A stretch of 64,000 bases of DNA from Peptostreptococcus russellii (lineage in GTDB: Bacteria > Bacillota > Clostridia > Peptostreptococcales > Peptostreptococcaceae): positions 1 to 64,000 of the forward strand of contig NZ_FODF01000005.1 in NCBI RefSeq assembly GCF_900110295.1. Reading direction: 5' to 3'. Shown here piece after piece: positions 48,657 through 57,837 of this stretch; position 1 is the stretch's first letter, and each line of letters starts with the position of its first letter. Position numbers and translations under genes: made by a program. The notes below the pieces were generated by a model. That model saw nothing but the letters and a program-made list of their open reading frames with translations. It ran no database searches and was not told where the DNA came from.

Positions 48657-49395
48657 TATTATTCCCTCCCATCTTACTTCTTAACTTATTTCTCAAAATA
48701 TTTACTTGTTCATAATATAGGGCAGTATTTCTAAAATCTTTATTTGAAATACCATCCCTTTCTATATCCATAAATTCATTATCTCCATCTGCATCCATAA
48801 TTAAAACCCTATCCGCCATATAAACACATTCTTCAATATTATGAGTAACAATAATAAAAGCCATCTTTCTTTTTGACGCTATATTAAGTACCATATCTTG
48901 AATATCTTCCCTTGTAAGAGAATCTAAAGAATTAAAAGGTTCATCTAAAAGCAACAAATCCGGATCTGTAATCAAGGCTCTAGCTATTGCTACTCTCTGC
49001 TTTTGACCACCACTGACATTGTCAGGGAATTTATCTAAAATTTCTTCTATACCTAAAGTTTTAGATATGAAAGAGACCTTTTTATCTATGTATTTTTTGT
49101 CTTTTTTTTCTAATTTAAGAGGAAGAGCAATATTTTGTCCTAATTTTTTCCATGGAAATAGACCATATTCTTGCAAAACAAAACTTGTCTTTGCATCTTT
49201 TTTAATAAATCCTGAAAAATTTTTCTCTAAACCTGAAATAATCTTTAATAAACTACTTTTCCCACATCCACTTGCCCCTATTACAGCTATTCTTTCACCT
49301 TTATTTACTGAAATTGATTGACCGCTCAAAGATTTAATCTCAAAGCGGTCCTTATCATATGCAAAATATTCTATATTAAGCTCTAATATTTTCAT
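48646..49395 (-). CDS. ABC transporter ATP-binding protein, nitrate/sulfonate/taurine type
   Basis: 249 aa. Walker A GASGCGKSS, Q-loop VLQEYGLFPWKKLGQNIALPL, signature NVSGGQKQRVAIARAL, Walker B LLLLDEPFNSLD, and H-loop IIVTHNIEECVYMADR are all intact. It is the energy-supplying subunit of the importer. One base separates it from the binding-protein gene, and it overlaps the permease gene. Confidence 0.95.
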   Translation of the reverse strand: MKILELNIEYFAYDKDRFEIKSLSGQSISVNKGERIAVIGASGCGKSSLLKIISGLEKNFSGFIKKDAKTSFVLQEYGLFPWKKLGQNIALPLKLEKKDKKYIDKKVSFISKTLGIEEILDKFPDNVSGGQKQRVAIARALITDPDLLLLDEPFNSLDSLTREDIQDMVLNIASKRKMAFIIVTHNIEECVYMADRVLIMDADGDNEFMDIERDGISNKDFRNTALYYEQVNILRNKLRSKMGGNNSEK

Positions 49396-49396
49396 T

Positions 49397-50362
49397 TTAA
49401 TTTAAATTCCCAACAAGAGCATCATAATCAAACTGCTTGTCTATTAATTTATTTTTTACAAGCCAATCTTGTACTCTCTTGACCTCATCTTTTGTAGGAA
49501 CTTTATTAGGGCTATAATGAGGCATTGGATAATTTTCTTTTAGTGGCTCTGGTACTCTAGAGAATTTTCTTTCTTCTTCCATATATTTATTCGGGTCTTT
49601 ATTTATCTCTTCCATTGCTGTATATATACATTTCATAACCTTACCTGTATCTTCTTTTCTAGATTTTAATACATCATCTCTTACAACTATAACCGACTGA
49701 GAAAAGTTTTCTTCTAACTTTGTATCATCTATTACTGGAATTGCTCCCTTTTTAATTGCAAGACTTGCAAGTGGATCTGGAAGTATTGCTCCATCTATTT
49801 TACCAGAAAGCAAAGATTCCATTCTAGTCTGCAAATTAGGTATGTTTACAAGATCAACTTTGTTTATATCCAATTTTAAATAATCATAATATGAATCCAT
49901 AAGATATTGCATCATTGTATTTTTAGATATTCCAACTTTTTTACCATAGAATTCTTCTGCAGTTTTTATATTGCTATTTGGAGCTACTAAAACCACAAAT
50001 CTGCCTTCCTCGGGCTTTGCACCATATGCAGTAGCAAGTATTTTCGTATCTGTGTTAGACTTCTTTAAAAGACTTTGAACAACCATATCATTCATCATCA
50101 TATCTATACTTTTAGACTCAAGTGCCTGACTCTCTTCTGAACTGGATTTAAATGGAACTACCTTAACATTTACGCCTTCTTTTTCAAATAAGCCCTCTTC
50201 TTTTGCTACATAAATAGGAAAGCTATCATCTATTGACAAAACCCCTATTTTATACTCACTTGAAGAATCTGTAGCCTTCTTATCATCCTTATTACAGGCA
50301 ACAAGACCTAAACCTAAAGTAATAATCATACTAGTTGCCAACACTTTTTTTAAAACCTTCAT
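49397..50362 (-). CDS. ABC transporter substrate-binding lipoprotein (NMT1/THI5-like)
   Basis: 321 aa from the ATG at 50362 (GGAGGGG five nt upstream; the frame opens five codons earlier). Lipobox LGLGLVAC with the lipidated Cys near residue 24. The periplasmic-binding fold starts YKIGVLSIDDSFPIYVAKEEGLFEKEGV and includes GKKVGISKNTMMQYLMD and GKIDGAILPDP, typical of the nitrate/sulfonate/pyrimidine (NMT1) group. The ligand cannot be assigned from sequence; sulfonates or thiamine precursors are possible. First gene of the operon. Confidence 0.9.
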   Translation of the reverse strand: MKVLKKVLATSMIITLGLGLVACNKDDKKATDSSSEYKIGVLSIDDSFPIYVAKEEGLFEKEGVNVKVVPFKSSSEESQALESKSIDMMMNDMVVQSLLKKSNTDTKILATAYGAKPEEGRFVVLVAPNSNIKTAEEFYGKKVGISKNTMMQYLMDSYYDYLKLDINKVDLVNIPNLQTRMESLLSGKIDGAILPDPLASLAIKKGAIPVIDDTKLEENFSQSVIVVRDDVLKSRKEDTGKVMKCIYTAMEEINKDPNKYMEEERKFSRVPEPLKENYPMPHYSPNKVPTKDEVKRVQDWLVKNKLIDKQFDYDALVGNLN

Positions 50363-50388
50363 AATTCCCCTCCACACTAAATTATATT

Positions 50389-50826
50389 TTAAAGTTTCTC
50401 AGCAAAATTTTCTGCAACTCTTTCTATAAACTTTTTATCATCTTCACTGAAATTAGCAAATTCAAAAGAATCAATATCTATTACAGCAAAGAGCTTTTCA
50501 TTTTTTATTACAGGAACTACAAGCTCGCTATTTGAAGCACTATCACAAGCTATATGATCTTGAAATTTATGAACATCATCAACAATTATACTCTCCTTAT
50601 TTCTAGCGCAATATCCACATACACCTCTATCAAGATTTATTCTATAACATGCAACTTTTCCTTGAAAAGGACCTAATATCAGTTCCCCATCTTTCATAAT
50701 ATAAAATCCTGCCCAGTTTAGATTTTTCATATTTTCATAAATAAATGCCGATGTATTCGACATAATTGCTATAATATCACTTTCATTTTCTATTAAAGCT
50801 CTGTATTGTTTTAACAATGTGTTCAT
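50389..50826 (-). CDS. msrC: Free methionine-(R)-sulfoxide reductase, GAF domain
   Basis: 145 aa. Reduces free Met-R-sulfoxide. The three conserved cysteines are Cys60 (VACYRI), Cys70 (RGVCGYC) and Cys94 (HIACDSASNSELVVP), within the GAF-fold sequence NWAGFYIMKDGELILGPFQG typical of YtsP/fRMsr. AGGAGGTCG lies before the ATG. It is transcribed ahead of the ABC importer (27-nt gap), which may hint at sulfur-compound uptake by that importer (inference). Confidence 0.93.
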   Translation of the reverse strand: MNTLLKQYRALIENESDIIAIMSNTSAFIYENMKNLNWAGFYIMKDGELILGPFQGKVACYRINLDRGVCGYCARNKESIIVDDVHKFQDHIACDSASNSELVVPVIKNEKLFAVIDIDSFEFANFSEDDKKFIERVAENFAEKL

Positions 50827-50983
50827 AACGACCTCCTGTATTTTTTATTATATATCTTAAAGTTTTTACTTATTATAAGTATATAATATATCTAGAAATA
50901 TTTCACTACTTTATAAATATAAGCTCTATTAAAATATTATTAATATTTATTTCCTTTTATACCCATAATTTAAATTTAAATTC

Positions 50984-51033
50984 AAAAAGGCTATGATAAA
51001 GTAATCTAATCTTTACTTTATCATAGCCTTTTT
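50984..51033. terminator. 20-bp perfect stem terminator after the restriction-modification operon
   Basis: AAAAAGGCTATGATAAAGTA pairs with its exact complement around a 10-nt loop and is followed by a T-run. It marks the end of the restriction-modification operon on the minus strand. Confidence 0.9.
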
Positions 51034-51063
51034 ATCTTTATTTATAAAAAATTATTTATTATA

Positions 51064-51813
51064 TCAATGTACTTTTTTAAAAATAAATAAATACTCATGA
51101 GATAATAATAAAAAATTATATTTTAAGCTTTTTTCTACCCACATTTCTGTTTTTCTACAATTGTGTTGTTCTTTTACTATAATTTCCTTTAAAGTAAATC
51201 CATTTTTTATAAAAATATTCATCACAGAATAGCCCAATGGCTGTACAAATCCATTTTTTCTTATGTCTCCCATTAATATCGCACAATACTTATTTTCTTT
51301 TAGAACTCTATACGATTCTTTTGCCACATAATCCATTTGGTCTAAAAATACTTCTACTGTCATAGTAGAAAGATCATGTTTAGTATCTCTGCTATACTGT
51401 ATTATATTCGCATAAGGTGGATGAGTACATATTAAATCAACACTTCTATCCTTTATAAAGTATAAATTTCTGGCATCTCCTTTTAATATTTCAACAAATG
51501 ATAAACCTCTACTATAAAATGCCGTTTTTTCTTTGCACGTTCTTAAAGCTATATCATTTATATCAACACCAATAATACTTCTATTTAACAATTTCGCTTC
51601 GATTAATGTTGTTCCTCCACCAGCAAATTGATCAAGCACAACATCATGCTGTTTTGAATATCGTAAAATTATATTTCTAGGAATATATGGAGACCAATTC
51701 CCTCTCCAGCTATTGTCATGTGTTGCCCAATTTCCTCTTTCTGGAAAATTCCATACACTTTTTAATTCCAAATTAAAGTTTTCTGGCTCCCATTTTATTT
51801 TTTTTTCTTTCAA
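51064..51813 (-). CDS. Additional DNA methyltransferase with HPPY motif
   Basis: 249 aa from TTG 51813; the frame opens at a TTG five codons earlier that overlaps the GAGGTGG ribosome site. SAM-binding motif I is VLDQFAGGGTTLIEA (about residues 60-73), and the catalytic tetrapeptide reads HPPY (131-134, CTHPPYANIIQYS). The order is I then IV, unlike the fused DpnA-type enzyme of this operon. The preceding WNFPERGNWATHDNSWRGNW is a conserved block of a DNA (N4-C/N6-A) methylase group (COG0863). His in place of Asp/Ser/Asn in the tetrapeptide is unusual. Classical DpnII loci have two methylases, so this third one is extra. Recognition site unknown. Confidence 0.82.
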   Translation of the reverse strand: MKEKKIKWEPENFNLELKSVWNFPERGNWATHDNSWRGNWSPYIPRNIILRYSKQHDVVLDQFAGGGTTLIEAKLLNRSIIGVDINDIALRTCKEKTAFYSRGLSFVEILKGDARNLYFIKDRSVDLICTHPPYANIIQYSRDTKHDLSTMTVEVFLDQMDYVAKESYRVLKENKYCAILMGDIRKNGFVQPLGYSVMNIFIKNGFTLKEIIVKEQHNCRKTEMWVEKSLKYNFLLLSHEYLFIFKKVH

Positions 51814-51834
51814 TACAGTCCACCTCAATTAAAT

Positions 51835-52686
51835 TTATAACTTATTTAACACACCTTCCTGTAAATCATTTATGTTGAATAGTAATTCTAGTTCTTCAAA
51901 TGTTTCTCTCAAATTATTTCTTGCTGACTTCCAACCTTTTCCATCTGTTATCCACATAAATTTAAATCCATCTATATTTTTAGCTTCTTGAGTTATCTGT
52001 TTGTAGCTCCTAGCTGTTTCATTTAATTTAGAACCACCGCTTGCATAAAAATTTGTTTCTATACCATATACCGTGTTATTTCTTTTAATTACAAAATCAA
52101 ATCTTTTAACTGTTTTACCATTATTTGAAATTGTGGATAAATTTATTTTGAATTTTTCTTCTATTTCCTTAATACTCATTTCTTTAAAATATGTTTTATT
52201 CTTTATAAATCCAGCTTTTTCTATGTATCGTTCTACAAGATTTTCCATTTGATGACCGCCTCTATTTTTTCTGCCATTTGAATTTAATCCAGTTTCAACT
52301 CCTAAAACATAGTCTACTAAATTATTAACTATTTTTCGGGAAATTAAATCAAATAAACCTGTTTTTTTCATAAAAATTTTATATTGTTCTAAAGTTTGAT
52401 TTTTTTTATTAAAGTTATAAATATATGCACCTAAATCATCCTGAGCATATATTTCCGTATTTCTCACCGCAAGCAAAATAGGTATGCATTTCAAGGTTTC
52501 TGGATAATGTAAAATAATACGTTCAAAATCATTTTCTATATCCTTTGAACCAACTAATGAATTCAATATATTCAATTCAATTTTTATCTCCTCAACATTT
52601 TCATACACTTTTTTAAAATCTATATAATAATCATATCCTGATATACTTTCTCTAAAATTATTTAGCCAATCATCAAAATTTCTCAC
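51835..52686 (-). CDS. dpnB: Type II restriction endonuclease, DpnII/MboI family (GATC)
   Basis: 283 aa, close in length to DpnII (288). The catalytic region RFDFVIKRNNTVYGIETNFY gives a PD-(D/E)xK-like core (Asp197, Glu210). It is followed by ASGGSKLNETARSYKQITQEA and FKFMWITDGKGWKSARNNLRETFEE, blocks that I recognise from DpnII/MboI enzymes cutting unmethylated GATC. GTG start after AGGGGGAAATA, 9 nt past the dpnM stop. It must be balanced by the adenine methylases encoded upstream. Confidence 0.93.
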   Translation of the reverse strand: MRNFDDWLNNFRESISGYDYYIDFKKVYENVEEIKIELNILNSLVGSKDIENDFERIILHYPETLKCIPILLAVRNTEIYAQDDLGAYIYNFNKKNQTLEQYKIFMKKTGLFDLISRKIVNNLVDYVLGVETGLNSNGRKNRGGHQMENLVERYIEKAGFIKNKTYFKEMSIKEIEEKFKINLSTISNNGKTVKRFDFVIKRNNTVYGIETNFYASGGSKLNETARSYKQITQEAKNIDGFKFMWITDGKGWKSARNNLRETFEELELLFNINDLQEGVLNKL

Positions 52687-52695
52687 TATTTCCCC

Positions 52696-53598
52696 CTATC
52701 TATCTACTTTAAAATTAGACACTAATATTTCTTTAATTGCTCCTCTATTAGATGATTTAGAGTTAATAACCCTCTTTGCTTCTATTCTTTCTATATTATA
52801 ATCACTGTATAAATCGTCAAAAAATTCATCATTTTCATCTATATTTTTAGGATCTGAATTACTTAAAATTACAAAAGCTCCCTTTTTATCTAACTCTCTA
52901 TAAAACTTTGCCAATTCAATCTGTTCATTATCATTAAAATCATTTTTAGAATATGATTTAAAACTGGATGTATTATTTAGCGGTCTATATGGTGGATCAA
53001 TATAAACAAATGTTTTTTCATCTACCAAATCAATGCATTCTCTATAGTCAGAATTTTTTATTTCAATATTACTTAAACTTTTAGATACATTTCTTAAATT
53101 CATACTATCACATATTTTAGGATTTTTATATGATCCTATTGGAACATTAAACTTTCCCTTCTTATTTACTCTATATAGACCATTAAAACATGTTTTATTT
53201 AAAAATAAAAATAACGCAGCTTTTTTTACTTTATTTTTTTCACTTAAAATTTCATCATTATACTGTTCTCTTATTTTATAAAAATATTCTTTTCTCCCTA
53301 TTTCATCAAGAGAAATATATTCTGCTTGCATTTTTTCGAGAATAAGTATTAAATTTTCAACATCATCTCTTATTATTACATACGTATTAATTAATTCTTC
53401 ATTTATATCACTAATATATATTTTTTTAAAACTATACTCACCCAATAAATCAAATAAAACTGCCCCTCCTCCTATAAAAGGTTCAATATATTTATCTATT
53501 TTATATTTTTTCATTGGATATCTTTGTTTAATCGTTTCTACAAGTTGTCCTTTTCCACCAGCCCACTTTATAAATGGCTTTATATCATTTTTTTTCAT
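52696..53598 (-). CDS. dpnM: Dam/DpnM-type adenine-N6 DNA methyltransferase (GATC)
   Basis: 300 aa from the ATG at 53598 (AGGAG five nt upstream; the frame is open 12 codons further). Alpha-class layout: motif X FIKWAGGKGQLVETI (9-23), motif I FIGGGAVLF (41-49), and catalytic DPPY at 201-204 (VYIDPPYRPLN). CFNGLYRVNKKGKFNVPIG is the conserved Dam target-recognition start. It methylates GATC in double-stranded DNA and protects the host from the endonuclease encoded next. Confidence 0.95.
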   Translation of the reverse strand: MKKNDIKPFIKWAGGKGQLVETIKQRYPMKKYKIDKYIEPFIGGGAVLFDLLGEYSFKKIYISDINEELINTYVIIRDDVENLILILEKMQAEYISLDEIGRKEYFYKIREQYNDEILSEKNKVKKAALFLFLNKTCFNGLYRVNKKGKFNVPIGSYKNPKICDSMNLRNVSKSLSNIEIKNSDYRECIDLVDEKTFVYIDPPYRPLNNTSSFKSYSKNDFNDNEQIELAKFYRELDKKGAFVILSNSDPKNIDENDEFFDDLYSDYNIERIEAKRVINSKSSNRGAIKEILVSNFKVDR

Positions 53599-53704
53599 AT
53601 ATACTCCTATAATATTATTTAAATTTACTTTCATACCTCTTTATAGATTATATTCTATTTAATAAAGAATATCAATTTTTCAACTCTATTACTATATAGT
53701 CATT

Positions 53705-54898
53705 TTACTTTTTTGTTATATCTTTATTTTGATTTTTTATCCTTGTTTTCGCTATTTGAATATATGTTTTGTCTACTTCTATCCCAATATACTTTCTGTT
53801 ATATTTTTTAGATACAACACCTGCCGTACCTGAACCAGAAAATGGATCTAAAATAATATCATTTTCATTTGTAGAAGCTAAAATTATTTTTTCTAGCAAA
53901 TACTCTGGTTTTTGAGTTGGATGTTTTCCCTCTTTTTTTTCTGTTGGTTTCGTAAGACTACCTGACCACACATCTTTCATTTGCTTTCCTCCATTTTTTT
54001 CCTTCATTAACTTATAATTGAATGTATATTTGGAAGAATTATCTTTTTTTGCCCATAAAATAGTTTCCGTTGAATGTGTAAAACACTTACAAGATAAATT
54101 AGGTGGTGGATTAGTTTTTTGCCAAGTTATGTTATTTATTATTTTAAAACCTTCTTCTTCTAATGCCATACCTACAGAATATATATTGTGAAATGTACCA
54201 CTTACCCAAATTGTTCCATTATCTTTTAAACATTTTTTACATAATTTTATCCATTTTTTATTAAATTCGTGTTTTTTATTTATATCTATATATTTATCCC
54301 ATTTACCTTTGTTTACTGAAACCATTTTTCCCGAACTACATGATATACCTCCATTACTTAAAAAATATGGTGGATCTACAAATATCATATCTATGCTTTC
54401 TTTTTTTATATTTTCTAAAATCTCAAAACAATCTCCTAAAATTAATTTCTCATTTTTTGTTTCATAATAAAAGTTCACTTCTTCATTAAACATACTATTT
54501 AACTTTTCTTTATTATTCAGTGTATTGATACTCTTTATTATTTCTATATCTGCGTCTATCCAGTCTACTTTTTCTAGCTCTTCTTTTTTTAACCATTTCA
54601 TATCCATATGTTCCAAAAGAGAGATTTCTCCTTCTACTATATTTGCATAATATGTACTCATTGTTAGATGAAAATCTAGATAGTCGTAATCTACAGTTAA
54701 TATAAAGTCCTTTACTTTAACTTCTATGTCTAGTTCTTCTTTAATTTCTCTTTTTAATGCTTCCTCATGAGTTTCCCCATTTTTTATTTTTCCACCTGGA
54801 AATTCCCACTTCCCTTTAAACTCTCCATATCCCCTTTGAGTTGCAAGTATTAAACCATCTTTTTCAATGACTGCCGCCACTACTTCTATTTTTTTCAA
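53705..54898 (-). CDS. dpnA: NUDIX (MutT-like) hydrolase fused to a DpnA-type DNA methyltransferase
   Basis: 397 aa from TTG 54898 (AGGAG seven nt upstream); an ATG seven codons earlier lacks a ribosome site. Residues 1-125 are a NUDIX domain: KKIEVVAAVIEKDGLILATQRG, then WEFPGGKIKNGE and THEEALKREIKEEL. This gives the complete Gx5Ex7REUxEE box, similar to MutT/NudG pyrophosphohydrolases. After a linker, residues 150-397 are a beta-class methylase with DPPYFLSNGGISCSSGK (DPPY 175-178), SGTFHNIYSVGMALEEEGF, NITWQKTNPPPNLSC and DPFSGSGTAGVV (351-362). This half is strikingly like M.DpnA, which methylates GATC also in single-stranded DNA. One uninterrupted frame, so a true fusion. First gene of the operon. 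Confidence 0.92.
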   Translation of the reverse strand: MKKIEVVAAVIEKDGLILATQRGYGEFKGKWEFPGGKIKNGETHEEALKREIKEELDIEVKVKDFILTVDYDYLDFHLTMSTYYANIVEGEISLLEHMDMKWLKKEELEKVDWIDADIEIIKSINTLNNKEKLNSMFNEEVNFYYETKNEKLILGDCFEILENIKKESIDMIFVDPPYFLSNGGISCSSGKMVSVNKGKWDKYIDINKKHEFNKKWIKLCKKCLKDNGTIWVSGTFHNIYSVGMALEEEGFKIINNITWQKTNPPPNLSCKCFTHSTETILWAKKDNSSKYTFNYKLMKEKNGGKQMKDVWSGSLTKPTEKKEGKHPTQKPEYLLEKIILASTNENDIILDPFSGSGTAGVVSKKYNRKYIGIEVDKTYIQIAKTRIKNQNKDITKK

Positions 54899-55150
54899 AT
54901 TATCACTCCTATTTTTCATAGTATTTAATACCGAATTTTAAATTTAAAATTAAAACTTCTATACTTTATATATTATATCAAAGATTTTAATTGTTTTTAA
55001 AAACTTCATTCGTATTTATATATAATATAAAATATTTATGCTTATATATATTTATAAACTTTTTATAATATGATTGTTAATTAAGTGTTTTTTATCTAAA
55101 TATGTTCTATAATATATGTATAACTAAAATTTCTTATAGAGGAGATTTCT

Positions 55151-56506
55151 ATGAACTTTTTTATTTTTATGGCTGAGGCCTTTTCAGAAGGTGCTGTTAT
55201 TATGCCCAATATTGTTTTTGCAAGTCTTTTTTTTAATCACTTTGGAGAGTATGAGTATATTTTACCTTTTGTTTTACTTTATGCTTTTGAAAAAGCTGGT
55301 ACTTTTGCTATACAGGGATTTGGTAAAATCTGCAACCCCTATAAAATTCTTAAAATAGCCATCTCTATTGCTGTTTTAGGTTCTTTTTTGAGTTTCTTTA
55401 GCTCTATAGACCCTATTTTTTATAGTATTTCTGCTTCTTTAATTGGGGTTGGGCTCTCTGTATATATTCCTTTTTATAAAACGGTAAAAGATTCTTTAAA
55501 AAGAGAGAATAAATGGAAATATAAAAAATCATCACTAAAAGGATATATTTTTTTAGCTTTATTTATGATATTTTCTATAATATTTAAAAAAATAAATATC
55601 AATTTCGTTTTTCTTATTTTTGCTATTTCAATATCCTTTAGTGCATGTTTCATCTTTAACTTGGACATCTCTAATAGTTTTAAAAGTAATAAAATGTTTA
55701 TTCCTCACGGACTTGCTTTTAGATATTTTTTACCTAGTATTTTTATATTTATACTGACATTTTTTACTGTTGCCTTAAAGCAAACTTCTAATCTATCATA
55801 TATTGCTTATATGCTTATTGCCTTTTGCCTTCTTATACTAACAGATCTTTTTTATAAAAAGAAAAAATATAAGATACAATCCATACAATCAATTTGGTAT
55901 GGCGCTAGTAGAAATTTTTTTACAATTTATAGCTTAATTTATTTTTCTGCAATTGGAAAGTATAAATATGTAAGCTTATCATATTTTATGATAGCTTTAT
56001 CTCTTATTATTTCAAATTTATTAAAAACTTTTTTAATAAAAAAACTTCCTAACAGAAATATAGAAATACTATGTATCATAGCTACAATGTTAAGCTTAAC
56101 TATAGTTTTAATTCCAAATTGCTACCTACTTGGTGTTTTATTTTCTTGCACATTCATATCTATTGGTAACAATTTGGCACTTGATTCTTACTTGAATGAT
56201 GACGACTTTAATATTTATGAAAGAAGACTTGTCAAATCCAGGTTTTATAGCCTTGGAGCAGTATTGCAACAATTTTTTTTAATGATTATTCTTGTCATAC
56301 TTTCAAAAGATTTTTATAGTGATTCTAGATTTCTAATTTCAAGCTACATATTCTCTTCTGGGAACTTTAGTCTTGAGCATGTATTTTTTATTACTAGATT
56401 GATTTGTGTTATCGCTATATGGTTTTTCGCTTTTTATTTGCTTATAAAAATGTTTACAATAAAAAAATTGAAATATTTTAAAAATAAGCTATTGAAAAAA
56501 AAATAA
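55151..56506 (+). CDS. MFS-like multi-spanning membrane protein
   Basis: 451 aa with about 12 hydrophobic segments and Lys-rich loops. The first segments (FFIFMAEAFSEGAVIMPNIVFASLFFNHFGE) and the length suggest a major-facilitator fold, but the usual loop 2-3 motif is not clear. Substrate and family are not recognised. AGAGGAG lies seven nt before the ATG. The FUSC-family gene begins 44 nt downstream and may be co-transcribed. Confidence 0.7.
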   Translation: MNFFIFMAEAFSEGAVIMPNIVFASLFFNHFGEYEYILPFVLLYAFEKAGTFAIQGFGKICNPYKILKIAISIAVLGSFLSFFSSIDPIFYSISASLIGVGLSVYIPFYKTVKDSLKRENKWKYKKSSLKGYIFLALFMIFSIIFKKININFVFLIFAISISFSACFIFNLDISNSFKSNKMFIPHGLAFRYFLPSIFIFILTFFTVALKQTSNLSYIAYMLIAFCLLILTDLFYKKKKYKIQSIQSIWYGASRNFFTIYSLIYFSAIGKYKYVSLSYFMIALSLIISNLLKTFLIKKLPNRNIEILCIIATMLSLTIVLIPNCYLLGVLFSCTFISIGNNLALDSYLNDDDFNIYERRLVKSRFYSLGAVLQQFFLMIILVILSKDFYSDSRFLISSYIFSSGNFSLEHVFFITRLICVIAIWFFAFYLLIKMFTIKKLKYFKNKLLKKK

Positions 56507-56550
56507 AAAAATGGTATAGTATTTGCTAGTAAAAAAGGAGTTGGTAATAT

Positions 56551-57540
56551 ATGAAAGAAAATACTAATAGAAAATCTTTTTTAATTACTTTTTTAAACAA
56601 TGTTAAAATGTTTGTTTTTATGATGATTTTCATATTAACTTTTATAAAGATTTTTGGTCAGGAGAATACCCTAATAATTGTATCAATTTATGTGGGTTTA
56701 GTTATGTTTCCTGCTTGTGATACTGGAATGACAAAGAAAGCTATGATGGCAGTCATTGCCTTTTGCTATATAGGTTCTACAATAATGGCTCAACTAAATA
56801 CTATTTCACCTTGGATTGCACTACCTTTTAATTTGGTGTTTGTATTTTTAGTTATGGCAGCTACTAGCGAACCTACTTACTTAAAGATGAATGTTATAAT
56901 GCTTCTTCCATTCATATTTAATGAATCAGTCCCAGTTGATTTTGACGGGTTTAAAATAAGAATGGCAGCTACATTAATAGGTACATTTATTATTATGGTA
57001 TGTACTTATATACAATGGACTAAAAAGGGATATGGAGCAGATGGTTCAAGGACACTTGTAGAGCAACTTCGCAAAGGTCTTAAACACGTTAATACTGCAC
57101 TTAGAATGACCCTTGGGGTTTCATTTGCATTGATACTTTCTACTATACTAAAAAGCCAAAAACCACTTTGGATTACAATTGTAGTAGTCTCTCTTACACA
57201 ATTTACTTCACAAGAGATGATTTCTAGAATTAAATACAGAGTAATGGGAACAATATTAGGTTCTATATTTTTTGTTATAGCGTTTAGATATATACTTCCT
57301 ATTGAATCTGGTATAGTTGTAGTATTTTTATTTAACTTTATAGGATCTTTCCTTGATGAATACAAGTATAAACAATTTATAAATACAGTGTCGGCTATCA
57401 ATGCCTCTTTGATTATTTTTAACACAGATAGAGCTATTGTAGGACGATTTACGGGGCTTTTAATTGGTATACTTATAGTTTGTCTACTATACCTTCTAGA
57501 AAAGCTCATTATAGCTAAATTTAAAAAAACAGCAAATTAA
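56551..57540 (+). CDS. FUSC-family membrane protein (aromatic acid exporter-like)
   Basis: 329 aa in two hydrophobic halves, each with five or six segments, joined by YIQWTKKGYGADGSRTLVEQLRKGLKHV. In the second half, LRMTLGVSFALILSTILKSQKPLWITIVVVSLTQ and YRVMGTILGSIFFVI match the FUSC (fusaric acid resistance-like, PF13515) pattern, where the last part reads R..GTxxG. The family exports aromatic acids or is involved in envelope transport. AAAAGGAG precedes the ATG; a 21-bp dyad terminator follows. Confidence 0.82.
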   Translation: MKENTNRKSFLITFLNNVKMFVFMMIFILTFIKIFGQENTLIIVSIYVGLVMFPACDTGMTKKAMMAVIAFCYIGSTIMAQLNTISPWIALPFNLVFVFLVMAATSEPTYLKMNVIMLLPFIFNESVPVDFDGFKIRMAATLIGTFIIMVCTYIQWTKKGYGADGSRTLVEQLRKGLKHVNTALRMTLGVSFALILSTILKSQKPLWITIVVVSLTQFTSQEMISRIKYRVMGTILGSIFFVIAFRYILPIESGIVVVFLFNFIGSFLDEYKYKQFINTVSAINASLIIFNTDRAIVGRFTGLLIGILIVCLLYLLEKLIIAKFKKTAN

Positions 57541-57556
57541 TAAATTATATATTCTA

Positions 57557-57598
57557 TTTTAACAAAGAAGCAGCAAATTTGCTGCTTCTTTGTTAAAA
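57557..57598. terminator. 42-nt perfect palindrome terminator
   Basis: TTTTAACAAAGAAGCAGC and its exact complement (21 bp in all, no unpaired loop beyond the turn). It ends the FUSC transcript and, from the other side, the transcript of the 18-aa ORF. Confidence 0.9.
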
Positions 57599-57628
57599 TG
57601 CACCGCATATTTATAACTTTTTGCCTCT

Positions 57629-57685
57629 TCAACATCCACCTGATTTTTCAAAAATCTTTAGTATAAAGTTCAATATTTTTTTCAT
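57629..57685 (-). CDS. 18-aa amphipathic peptide ORF ending in Cys
   Basis: MKKILNFILKIFEKSGGC. The first 14 residues form a clear amphipathic helix with Ile/Leu/Phe on one side and Lys/Asn/Glu on the other, followed by SGGC. AGAGG lies six nt before the ATG. It is placed between the CWB2-LRR gene and a strong terminator. It could be a membrane-binding, signalling or toxic peptide; a chance ORF cannot be excluded at this length. Confidence 0.4.
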   Translation of the reverse strand: MKKILNFILKIFEKSGGC

Positions 57686-57837
57686 AGTATTCCTCTTTTC
57701 AAATTATAACTTCTATAAACTACTCTTTCCTTTAGAGATACCCCTTTTTTCAATAAAAAATCCGGTTTTCATTTTTAATAAATTATAAATAAAGTAAATT
57801 AAAAATACTACCACCTTATACTAACATATAAATTTTT

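Noticed and set aside
57006-57509. 167-codon frame opposite the FUSC-family gene
   Set aside because: Antisense shadow of a well-supported membrane protein gene; no family features.
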